A stretch of 64,000 nt of DNA from Yersinia mollaretii ATCC 43969 (GTDB lineage: Bacteria; Pseudomonadota; Gammaproteobacteria; Enterobacterales; Enterobacteriaceae), in assembly GCF_013282725.1 (NCBI RefSeq), contig NZ_CP054043.1, positions 248,001-312,000 on the forward strand, given 5' to 3'. The notes beneath the pieces were generated by a model. The model was given only the letters and a program-made list of their open reading frames with translations. It did not search any database and was not told where the DNA came from. Both the position numbers and the translations under genes were made by a program. This document shows, one piece after another, positions 16,759-25,127 of the stretch. Within the stretch, counting starts at the first letter, position 1. Each line of letters opens with the position of its first letter.

Positions 16759-19700
16759 CAGTATCCCTCTTCTGTTGCGGTATCCGTTTTCTGAGCGCCA
16801 CCGGTGGCATCCACACTGAATATTTGCGTCGGTAAGACGAAGTTACGCAGTTTCAGTAACGCCAGCGGGCCTTCTCCAGCTTCAGTCCGTAAGGTGTAGT
16901 TCAGCGGCCTGCCATCAGGCGCTTTCCAGGTAAGATTAAAACTGCTGTTGACACCCTGATACGGTGTGACCTGAGCCTTATCCAGTAAACGGATCCACCC
17001 CCAAGCCCCGGGGAGATCGGCAAACTGTCGGGTACCGGCCTGCGTACTTATCCAGCTCAGGCTAGCGCCCGGTGCTTCGGTATCATGGGGCCAGGTGAAA
17101 CGTTTCCACACTGGCAACTGGTTGTAATAGCTGAGTTTCTGGCTGTCGATCACCAGATCAGTCTGCATCACGTCTTTCGCGGTACCGGGGCGCAGTTCAA
17201 AGCGTATGCCTGCTTCTCCGTCGGCAAACACCACGTCAGACAAATAACTCAATTGGTCCACGGCTTTCAGGAATGCTGGGTTAAATGTCAGCCCCTGAGC
17301 ATTAATGCTGTCCGGCACCCAATGGCTGCCCTCTTTGTGCAGCACGCCATTCAACCGAGTTTGCAGAAAACGGGCGATACGGCCACTGTCGCTGTTGAGA
17401 TAACGAGCCAGCAGCGGGAGTGACACTTCACTGCTGGTATCTTTTAAGGGATAACGCCCGCCGAAGGTACTGTTCCAGTCATCGACGATAGATGCCTGCC
17501 ACTGGGCATTCAGGCTCTGAGCGGCAGGGGTTAATACCTGCTGCCACGCCTGTTCCATTGGCTGGACAAATACCGTCTGGCCAAATCCACTCCACTCCTG
17601 ACCGAGGCTGGCGGCAACCAGACTGCCATAATCACGGGTTTCGGTCAGATCGACCGCTTTGCCCTGAAATACCGTCTGCGCCAGAGTCTGGGTCATGGCC
17701 TGAGGATCGGCAGCATTCACCACCTGCTGAAGTTTAAGGCGTACTTGGGTAACGCGGGTCAGGAAGGTTTGCAGACTGAGGTTGGTATTGCCCTGTCCGC
17801 CGGCCTTGCCGTCCATCAGCGCCAGTACCGGACCAAAAGTGGCATCCAGCGGCCCCTGTACACCCGCTTGCTGATCAATAGCGGGCTGCTCATCGCGGTT
17901 TAACAGATTTTTGGCCGATTTGACCAGCGAATCAGACAACGCCTCACCGGTTTGACCGGTTTTCCCCTGTACGCTCAGGGTGTTCATTAGCGCCACTAGG
18001 GGGGACTGACGCACGTCTGCCATCAGGGTGAGTTGGTCGATGGAGTCCGATAACGTCTGTGCTTGCTGCCAGTGCAGGCTATTGAGAAAGTCCAACCAAC
18101 TGGTAGAGAAATCAGCGAAATAGCGCTCTTTCAACCGCGCCTGCAGGGCTTCGGGAGAATCCTGCTGCAATGCGGTATTTTTACTGTCACTCAGTACCCA
18201 GTCCATCTCTTCCCGACGCTCACTGGCCACTTTTTCAATCGCCGGTTTTACTGCGTCATCCCAGGCTTTACGGGTGAACATGCCCGGCACAACGGCATCG
18301 GTGGTAAAAATCCGTTCAGCATCGGTATCACCGGTCATATCAGACAGGCGCAGATCAGCATACTGATTCGCCACCTGAGCCAGCATCTTCTGATAGAGCG
18401 AAGATTCACTGTTACGAGCACCCATCTGACTGATCAACCGGGTACGTACCTGACTGACCAGGTTTTCATCCAGTTTCAGACGCCAGGCCGGGTGCAGGGA
18501 AAGATTACGGGCATAAAAATCCAGTAGAGCGGGACCGCTGCCCTGCCAGAGGCTGTCCGGCACACCACTGCGCTGTGGCCAGTCATGAAGCAGCGTGGTG
18601 CTAAACCATGGCGCATCCATTTTCTCCGGACGCGCCAGCATCAGATAGAGTTTTAACTGCTCATAAGCGGGTTTTACCAGCGTGTCGCGCAACGGAGAGT
18701 CAGGGGGGAGCTGCGCCATGGTGCTGAGTTGTTCTTCAAGGTGACGGGCGGCGGCATCACGCAGCAGAGGGGTGGCGCTGGCCCAATAATGTGGCCAGAG
18801 TGCGGCCAGCAAAGAATCGTTCTGGCTCAGACCAAACCGGCTGTACCAGGGTGCGCCCTGTTGCTGGCGATACTGCAATCTGCCTAACGTGTGTTGCAGA
18901 TCCAGTTGCGCTTGCAGACGGGCCGGCAGCGGTTGCTGCACGTTAGCCGCCCGTTTGGCCTGAGATTCACTGGCATTAATCGTGTCTCGGTTGACCAGGA
19001 ATGACATCACCATGCCCGCCCCCCACAACACCATGATGCCCGCCAGCGCCATCGCCAGCGTTTTACGCCAGGCAAACCCCAGCTTTTTCGCGGCTAAGCC
19101 TGCGGGCAATAATGGCAGTGAATCAATCAGCACATCCCAGCGGTTATCCTTGCCCCAGTGGTGTTTCACGCTGCGCTTTGCATTGATCGACGCCGGGCTG
19201 AATATCACCCCCGCCAACGGTGAAGGGCGATAGGGATTCAGCAGCGTAGCAAGGGGGCCCGCGACAGAGTCCGGCTGACGCGCTAACTGATCCGCCAGTT
19301 GCAATAAAAATGGGTGCTGGGTGTTGCTGCTAATCTGTTGCGTACCCTGCTCAATCAGCGACGGCACCAACCCGGCAAGCAGTGTACTCAGTTCGCCAGC
19401 GTTACACCCTACTGGCAACAAACAGCCGACGGATTGCGTGATGCGGTCAGCCCCGTCATCGGCATGCAGTGACCAGACATACAGCGGCAGCCGCCAGCCG
19501 AGCAGCTCAAAACGTGCCGCGAACGCCTGCGCCACGCTGTCCATCATATCAGCGGTGAGGGTTGTTTTAGATTCTTTCTGACCTAGCGCAGTGCGTTGAG
19601 CTAAAGCTGAGGTCACCCAGACCACGCCATCCAGCGGACGTCCGCGTAATTTACGCAAGGCACTCAGCCAGGCGCTATCGGCCTGCGCCCCCAGATCGCC

Positions 19701-20159
19701 GCCCCACAACAGCACGGTGCCACGGTCTTCCTGCCAGTATTGCGACGTCAGGCCGGGGGTGAGCTGTTCAACATCCGCGGCACTGCCGGTGAGTAGCAGG
19801 ATACGCACTTTGCGGGGCCAGAAGCGGCCGTAGGTATGGTGCAGGGCTTGTTGTAATTCAGCGACCGTGACATGACGGGGCGGTGTTTGGAGCAGGCGTT
19901 CTTCACTGCCCGGCAGAATATTTTGCTGCTTCTCTTCTTTTCTGTGCATTAATTGGCGTACTAAACGGAGAAAGGCGGGGCCAAAACGTAGCGCCATACC
20001 CAGCAAACAGACCAACAGGAATACCACGACTTTTTTGTTGGTCGTATCGAGCCCTATCATTTCACCATGGTGCCAGATAGCCCAGCCAATGAGACTCAGT
20101 GCCGCCAGCAGTAGCACTGTCAGTCCTCCAACACGCCAGATCCTACTTAACACGCTCAT
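16758..20159 (-). CDS. tssM: T6SS inner-membrane protein TssM (IcmF)
   Basis: About 1133 residues. Two N-terminal transmembrane helices (about 7-27 and 35-50) and a third near 370 (TLAMALAGIMVLWGAGMVMS) frame a cytoplasmic domain. A very long periplasmic part follows with the IcmF-related and C-terminal TssJ-binding regions. The nucleotide-binding segment reads LLLTGSAADVEQLTPG and lacks a canonical Walker A Gly-Lys-Thr, as in several TssM proteins. I chose the ATG at 20159 (upstream GGAG); a start at 20189 lies inside the upstream gene. It overlaps that gene by 17 bases. Confidence 0.92.
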   Translation of the reverse strand: MSVLSRIWRVGGLTVLLLAALSLIGWAIWHHGEMIGLDTTNKKVVVFLLVCLLGMALRFGPAFLRLVRQLMHRKEEKQQNILPGSEERLLQTPPRHVTVAELQQALHHTYGRFWPRKVRILLLTGSAADVEQLTPGLTSQYWQEDRGTVLLWGGDLGAQADSAWLSALRKLRGRPLDGVVWVTSALAQRTALGQKESKTTLTADMMDSVAQAFAARFELLGWRLPLYVWSLHADDGADRITQSVGCLLPVGCNAGELSTLLAGLVPSLIEQGTQQISSNTQHPFLLQLADQLARQPDSVAGPLATLLNPYRPSPLAGVIFSPASINAKRSVKHHWGKDNRWDVLIDSLPLLPAGLAAKKLGFAWRKTLAMALAGIMVLWGAGMVMSFLVNRDTINASESQAKRAANVQQPLPARLQAQLDLQHTLGRLQYRQQQGAPWYSRFGLSQNDSLLAALWPHYWASATPLLRDAAARHLEEQLSTMAQLPPDSPLRDTLVKPAYEQLKLYLMLARPEKMDAPWFSTTLLHDWPQRSGVPDSLWQGSGPALLDFYARNLSLHPAWRLKLDENLVSQVRTRLISQMGARNSESSLYQKMLAQVANQYADLRLSDMTGDTDAERIFTTDAVVPGMFTRKAWDDAVKPAIEKVASERREEMDWVLSDSKNTALQQDSPEALQARLKERYFADFSTSWLDFLNSLHWQQAQTLSDSIDQLTLMADVRQSPLVALMNTLSVQGKTGQTGEALSDSLVKSAKNLLNRDEQPAIDQQAGVQGPLDATFGPVLALMDGKAGGQGNTNLSLQTFLTRVTQVRLKLQQVVNAADPQAMTQTLAQTVFQGKAVDLTETRDYGSLVAASLGQEWSGFGQTVFVQPMEQAWQQVLTPAAQSLNAQWQASIVDDWNSTFGGRYPLKDTSSEVSLPLLARYLNSDSGRIARFLQTRLNGVLHKEGSHWVPDSINAQGLTFNPAFLKAVDQLSYLSDVVFADGEAGIRFELRPGTAKDVMQTDLVIDSQKLSYYNQLPVWKRFTWPHDTEAPGASLSWISTQAGTRQFADLPGAWGWIRLLDKAQVTPYQGVNSSFNLTWKAPDGRPLNYTLRTEAGEGPLALLKLRNFVLPTQIFSVDATGGAQKTDTATEEGY

Positions 20160-21318
20160 CCCCACTCCCTGATGTGATGGTATAGACAAAATTTTCTGCT
20201 CCTGTTGTGGATAACCCTAACCATGATTGCTTCCCGATACCGACCAAGTCAGCCCCCAGAGCAAGGGTAAACCACGGGGAAAAAGGCCCCTGGATACCGC
20301 AATATGTTTCGATAGTCTGAATATCTTCGGCCTGCCAGACCGTACCCAGCGCGTTGCCGATTTGGATAAGCGTGGCGGATGATGCCGTCCATTTTTGGTG
20401 GTCACCAACAATACTGGCGGTCAGGCGCGCCTGCGTCTGAGTGGTCAGAAACAATGTCAGCTCTTCTGCAAGATTGCACACATCCAGCGTCATAGGGCGC
20501 AGCAACCGAACGCAATGAGGTATTGCATATTTTTGTGCCACATCGTCACTGGTGAATAGCAATGCTGCCAGACCGTCGGAATAGCGTTCTCCTCCCTGTA
20601 ATTGCATAACCAGAACCAGCTGGAGGGTGGATTCAGGCTGTTTAAGTCGCTCATCAAGGGTATGGAAGGATAAATGGTCCGTGATATTCAACGATGAAGG
20701 AGCAGAAAGTTCAGGGGATCTTTCCTGCCAGTAGTCAGCAAACAGAGCGTATAAATCCTGCCGGACTGCTTCCGATTCATCGGTTAATAGCGTGACCTGG
20801 AGAGATAATTCCCGAGGAAGAGCCAGAAGTGTATTTTCGATTCCATTCAGTAACCCGTTGATTGCCGTCAGAGATAGCTGTGTATCTTCTGCCAAATAAT
20901 CAATACGGCGCACCAGACCCTGTTGTTGCGTCAGCCCCTGGGCATTTTGTTGTAACAAAGCCGCTGAGATATGGTCAGGCAGCAGCAAACAGCTTGCCGA
21001 CACAGCCAGATAACGCTCCGCCCAGTCTGTCCACTGCTGCTGCGCGTGCCTGGCCTCATGTTGTAAAAACTGAAAGCGTTCCAGCTCACGTCCATAGAGG
21101 TAGCCACGTAGGCTGAAAACCAGTATCCAGAACACCAGTGGTGTCAAAGCAAGCAGCCAGATATTGATTGAATTCAATACCCTCAGTGAGCCGGATGCAT
21201 GTAAAATAAACAGCAACACACTCGCGATAACTGCCAGCACCGCACCGAGCAACCAGCTCGCAGACGAAGGAGGTGTAGGTTGCTCAGTCGTAAAGGGTTT
21301 TTGACGTTCCCAGCCCAT
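20143..21318 (-). CDS. T6SS-associated membrane protein
   Basis: 391 residues with two transmembrane helices near the N-terminus (ASWLLGAVLAVIASVLLFI, then WLLALTPLVFWILVFSLRG) and a long soluble domain without a recognised catalytic motif. It lies between PAAR and tssM and overlaps tssM. From memory, similar uncharacterised proteins hold the same place in Yersinia-type T6SS clusters. It may be a membrane-complex accessory; no function is assigned. Confidence 0.7.
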   Translation of the reverse strand: MGWERQKPFTTEQPTPPSSASWLLGAVLAVIASVLLFILHASGSLRVLNSINIWLLALTPLVFWILVFSLRGYLYGRELERFQFLQHEARHAQQQWTDWAERYLAVSASCLLLPDHISAALLQQNAQGLTQQQGLVRRIDYLAEDTQLSLTAINGLLNGIENTLLALPRELSLQVTLLTDESEAVRQDLYALFADYWQERSPELSAPSSLNITDHLSFHTLDERLKQPESTLQLVLVMQLQGGERYSDGLAALLFTSDDVAQKYAIPHCVRLLRPMTLDVCNLAEELTLFLTTQTQARLTASIVGDHQKWTASSATLIQIGNALGTVWQAEDIQTIETYCGIQGPFSPWFTLALGADLVGIGKQSWLGLSTTGAENFVYTITSGSGDERVK

Positions 21319-21321
21319 GAT

Positions 21322-21588
21322 TTATCCTATTGCACAATCCGATGCGCTGGAGATGACCTGACAACCGCACTGACAATGGCAGCCATCCACCACGACTGCT
21401 TTACCGTCTGAAGACCATTCAGACGAACCTTCAACGATGGGGTTAGGGCCATGCCCGGTGACCGGGCAACTGACTTTATCGCCAATCAGTGCGACCTTTT
21501 TGCCATTAACAACCATGGTCGAGGAGGCAGAAATAACAGAACCACCGTGGGTGGTTTTATCGCCAAGTAATACGAATCCTTTGGACAT
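21322..21588 (-). CDS. PAAR-domain T6SS spike-tip protein
   Basis: An 88-residue single-domain PAAR protein: SKGFVLLGDKTTHGGSV at the start, KVSCPVTGHGPNPIVEG in the middle and CHCQCGCQVISSAS near the end. His and Cys residues bind the tip metal. It sharpens the VgrG spike and may attach effectors. I chose the ATG at 21588, close behind GAGGAA; the frame extends 12 codons further but without a ribosome site. This is the only intact PAAR gene in the window. Confidence 0.9.
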   Translation of the reverse strand: MSKGFVLLGDKTTHGGSVISASSTMVVNGKKVALIGDKVSCPVTGHGPNPIVEGSSEWSSDGKAVVVDGCHCQCGCQVISSASDCAIG

Positions 21589-21840
21589 ACATTTCCTCGT
21601 AAAACTTATCCCAGTAACCATCATAAAACACCGATTACAATAGGAATAATTTCAGCCTAAAAAACAGTTGGCATTAACCATATATAAAGATGAGTGAATT
21701 CATACTTTTCACTTTAAACACCCATCAAATAAATCCATCATTAGATACTTAGTGTATGATTACCTATTAACATCATTAATTTAAAACTAATAAAAAGTTA
21801 GATTTAGTCATTAATAAACAATCACAATCACTTTATATAA

Positions 21841-21872
21841 GTGATAGACATATAAAGTGATAGACATATAAA
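21841..21872. repeat. Two tandem 16-bp repeats (gtgatagacatataaa)
   Basis: Two perfect head-to-tail copies in the 387-base AT-rich gap between the PAAR gene and the exported candidate immunity gene. No other feature was recognised in that gap. The copies could be an operator or a slippage product. Confidence 0.6.
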
Positions 21873-21975
21873 GCATCATTTAAGTCAATCTCAAAAAAGC
21901 AATAAACCCAAAAAAAATTAAAATACAAAAAGAGGATCTAATTAAATTCAAAAAAAAATAAATTAAACATGGAAA

Positions 21976-22641
21976 TCAATCTAACTTTTTAAATAAAACC
22001 CATCCTTTTTTAACTTGTACCGGAGCGTTCTTTTGAAATAAGGCATTACATATACCATCACCATTTATAAAAACAATACCTTCGTGACGCTTCCAAATAT
22101 TACCCCCTGAGTATATTCCCTCATTTTTTTTTGCATTAGCGGCCAAATATGATGAACAATCCATTTTGTACTCTGAGTTTTTCAATTCAATCAAAGGAAC
22201 AAACTCTCGTTCTTTTAACGGCCTAGAAAATCCTTCGAACTTATCTCCCACAAAATATTTAGTTTTTTGCCCCGCCCCCCCCTCAACATAGAAACTTCGT
22301 ATTGTACTTACATCGAGCAATAAACCTCCATTAACTTGTTGAGCATCACTCCAGCCAATGGTAGGCCCACCCTCAACCTCTTCATGTTTATAGAAAAATG
22401 AAATATCCCCAGACTTTACTTGCATATAAACTTCATCATTAGATTGAGCATTTAGTTCATTTTTCATATAAAAATGGCCATTCAGGCTACTAGGGTTATT
22501 AGTTAGGATTGGGTACTTATCATATAAATATTCATCGCCATAAACCCAATAAGCATAATAAATCCCATCGCTTATTTTATTCTGTAAAGAGTAGACATTT
22601 AATGATATGAGTGACAGTAATAAAAACAATATTTTATTCAT
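21976..22641 (-). CDS. Exported protein, likely immunity to the peptidoglycan-hydrolase effector
   Basis: 221 residues with a strong signal peptide (FLLLSLISLNVYS). Two Cys in the mature part (DCSSY, GICNAL) could form a disulphide. Family not recognised. Its ATG overlaps the effector stop by four bases (ATGA), so the two are translationally coupled. Periplasmic location and coupling to a cell-wall hydrolase strongly suggest an immunity protein protecting the producer from sister-cell attack; this is inference. Base composition is much more AT-rich than the tss genes, suggesting transfer as a cassette. Confidence 0.65.
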   Translation of the reverse strand: MNKILFLLLSLISLNVYSLQNKISDGIYYAYWVYGDEYLYDKYPILTNNPSSLNGHFYMKNELNAQSNDEVYMQVKSGDISFFYKHEEVEGGPTIGWSDAQQVNGGLLLDVSTIRSFYVEGGAGQKTKYFVGDKFEGFSRPLKEREFVPLIELKNSEYKMDCSSYLAANAKKNEGIYSGGNIWKRHEGIVFINGDGICNALFQKNAPVQVKKGWVLFKKLD

Positions 22642-24572
22642 TGTTCTATCTCTAGGTGAAAGGCTGGCTCTCCAGAATTAGCATATGGACTAATATATTT
22701 TACCGCTTGACTTTTTTTCATGTAATTAATTATAGCTTTATCAAAATTTCTACCATGTGAATTTAATTTTGTTTTACTAATATCCATTACATTTGTTACC
22801 GCGTACATAGACTCACTAACACAGTGCCGTGATACTATTTTATTATCACCTTGAAGTTCCTTTATTTTATTTATCATTGCAGTTAATGCGGCATGCCTAT
22901 TACCAACCCCTGCATTAACGCCGGCATTAATGACTGCACGTCCATTACGTCCATAGTACTCCAACTGGGAAGCTACACCTTTATTACACATATTAGTATA
23001 CATTGCTTGAGCTTGTTCTTCTGCAGTTCTTAAAGTACTTGTGACATGAACAATATGAACCCCAGCTTCTTTAGCGATAGATTTTATGATTTTCTTAGAT
23101 TTTTCACTTACTCTATTCTCATCTAACTGACCTTTGATAAATATTATTTTAGGTTCAAAATCAATTGATGCTATTGTTGACTTAGCTGTGCCTTTATCAT
23201 CTGTCTGATGTTTTTCAGGCGGCTTTTGTCTTGTTTTAACAGTTTCAGATTTTGTGGTAGTTTTTAGATGCACAACATTTTTATTTTTATCTGTGTTCGT
23301 GGAAATGCTTCCTACAGGAAGCACTATATGACTTCTACTATAAGACATTGCGGCCTTAGCATTACCCTGTTCAAAGCCAAGGTATTTCAAGATGGCCTGC
23401 TTAATATCAGTAGGAACGTAGCGACTAATATAGTTTCTATTTGTGCTATTTTCTGTATCACTAGGAGAATCTTCAGTAAGTTTAAGTATTTGCCCAATAT
23501 GAAGCACATTGACATTAGTTAAATTATTTAATTTTGCAATTTTATCAACTGTGGTCCCATTAACTTTCGCAATATTTGATAGGGTATCACCTGATTTAAC
23601 GGCATATGTACTCTTGCTATTTAAAGGCATTACTTTTTTTTTGCTTTTCTCTTTTTTTTTCTCGGATGAAATAGCGCTATCTGATATTGCCAACTTTTGG
23701 TAGTTATCTTTCAAAATAGTGAAAATAATTTCCGCCCCAGCAAGAGCATTAATTTCTGCTGTTTTCCCTTCGGAATCTATTACACCTTTAATGAAGATTA
23801 ATGGATCATTTTTTCCTGAAACCAGGTTAGGACATGTAGAGTCAACTCTTCTAGATATTGCAGCTATATAGTTTTTCCCTACAACTGGAGTTCCATCATC
23901 CGTTGATAATTTGAATGTTGTCTTAACAGTGGTTGACTTGAGTAATGTTTCAACAGTTGGCAAACGTTCCAGGATATAATCAGCCCATTTATCACCGTCT
24001 TTCGATATTTTACGTGTCCCAGCTGAATAACCAGCCAAACTATTAATACCGTCATGATGAAGTAAATACAACCATTTCCAATAATCCCGTTGATTGACCG
24101 AATAATATTGCAATACTTTAGCTTTATTTATTAAAAATGAATAAATAACTGCATAACACCCTTTTTCTGCATTAAATATTTTTTCATTCTCTATATCTAA
24201 TGTAAAACCAAGGGCATTTAGAGATTTACTTTTTGCATCACTGACAAATGCTGCGGTGGCCTGTGCTAATCCAGCAGCACTGGTTGTGCCTGCTGCAGCA
24301 TCAGGATTGAAACCAGACTCAACTTTAGTCGTCAATAGTATATATGCTATCTCTTTGTAATTTAGTAAGTATCGTGCTGAAATAGTGATCAACATATCTA
24401 TAATTTTATCTTGAACACTTTTATCAGCATCTCCGATGATACGACTATTCCCTCGTAATTCACGAGTTGTATCAACCTCAGGGTAAACTTTTATAAGTGA
24501 ATAGTTTTTTATCTGTTCAGATTTGTATGCTAGCCCCTTAGCCGCATTTAAATAAGAATATACGTCACTCAC
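22638..24572 (-). CDS. Bifunctional peptidoglycan hydrolase, candidate T6SS effector
   Basis: 644 residues with three recognisable modules. Residues about 60-205 are lysozyme/lytic-transglycosylase-like (TTKVESGFNPDAAAG with likely catalytic Glu85, then AAGLAQAT). Residues 323-366 are a LysM domain (YAVKSGDTLSNIAKVNGTTV), which binds glycan. Residues about 470-644 look like an M15 D,D-peptidase: STLRTAEEQAQAM, SRHCVS (His583), NVMDIS (Asp597) and FHLEIEQ (His639) as zinc ligands. It could therefore cut both glycan strands and stem peptides. No signal peptide is present, as expected for T6SS cargo. It sits behind vgrG and one lipoprotein gene and is coupled to a candidate immunity gene. Confidence 0.75.
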   Translation of the reverse strand: MSDVYSYLNAAKGLAYKSEQIKNYSLIKVYPEVDTTRELRGNSRIIGDADKSVQDKIIDMLITISARYLLNYKEIAYILLTTKVESGFNPDAAAGTTSAAGLAQATAAFVSDAKSKSLNALGFTLDIENEKIFNAEKGCYAVIYSFLINKAKVLQYYSVNQRDYWKWLYLLHHDGINSLAGYSAGTRKISKDGDKWADYILERLPTVETLLKSTTVKTTFKLSTDDGTPVVGKNYIAAISRRVDSTCPNLVSGKNDPLIFIKGVIDSEGKTAEINALAGAEIIFTILKDNYQKLAISDSAISSEKKKEKSKKKVMPLNSKSTYAVKSGDTLSNIAKVNGTTVDKIAKLNNLTNVNVLHIGQILKLTEDSPSDTENSTNRNYISRYVPTDIKQAILKYLGFEQGNAKAAMSYSRSHIVLPVGSISTNTDKNKNVVHLKTTTKSETVKTRQKPPEKHQTDDKGTAKSTIASIDFEPKIIFIKGQLDENRVSEKSKKIIKSIAKEAGVHIVHVTSTLRTAEEQAQAMYTNMCNKGVASQLEYYGRNGRAVINAGVNAGVGNRHAALTAMINKIKELQGDNKIVSRHCVSESMYAVTNVMDISKTKLNSHGRNFDKAIINYMKKSQAVKYISPYANSGEPAFHLEIEQ

Positions 24573-24584
24573 TTGACCACCTCT

Positions 24585-25127
24585 TTATTTATTTGAAAAA
24601 TTTAGATATGTATAATTCCCACCACGTCTAATTTCCCGCTCCCTTAATTCAGATTCTTTTTCACCTAAAATAAACTCACCATTTAAATTAAAAAATGGCG
24701 AACTTGAATTAGATGTTAAAGAGTCATCAACACTCTCTTCATCATTCATACCTGTAGTGTAGCTAATAACTATATACTGACTATCATAGCAACTCATTGT
24801 TTGAGGCGTCCAATCTCCAACCTTAACAATTTCATTAAACAAATAACCTTGTTTTTCCAAGGTCTTCCTCTGAGAATTAGGCATGTATGGAATAGGGAAT
24901 GTACTGATCTTGTTATTTTTTTTTATATTAAGTTGATACTTTTGGCAGATATTAACTGTTGTATCTCTAGGATCTGCTTTACATTCAGCATTCACCTGAA
25001 CAACTGCTGAACCACATGCCATGTGTGCTTCTCTTTTTATCCAATCATCATCCGCAGAACAACTTGATGATACAAATACCAATAATAACCAAGAACACAT
25101 ACTACTGCGTTTAAAATTACATATCAT
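24585..25127 (-). CDS. Lipoprotein/periplasmic protein between vgrG and the effector
   Basis: About 180 residues. The N-terminus is a lipoprotein-like signal (WLLLVFVSSSCSADDD) followed by several Cys residues (MACGS, AECKAD, NICQKY, MSCYDS). I chose the ATG at 25127, about 8 bases after GAGGAG; an ATG two codons upstream (25133) lies too close to that site. The gene overlaps the vgrG stop, so it is co-translated with VgrG. It has no known adaptor domain such as DUF4123 or DUF1795. A second immunity protein or an outer-membrane factor are alternatives. Composition is AT-rich like the effector. Confidence 0.6.
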   Translation of the reverse strand: MICNFKRSSMCSWLLLVFVSSSCSADDDWIKREAHMACGSAVVQVNAECKADPRDTTVNICQKYQLNIKKNNKISTFPIPYMPNSQRKTLEKQGYLFNEIVKVGDWTPQTMSCYDSQYIVISYTTGMNDEESVDDSLTSNSSSPFFNLNGEFILGEKESELREREIRRGGNYTYLNFSNK

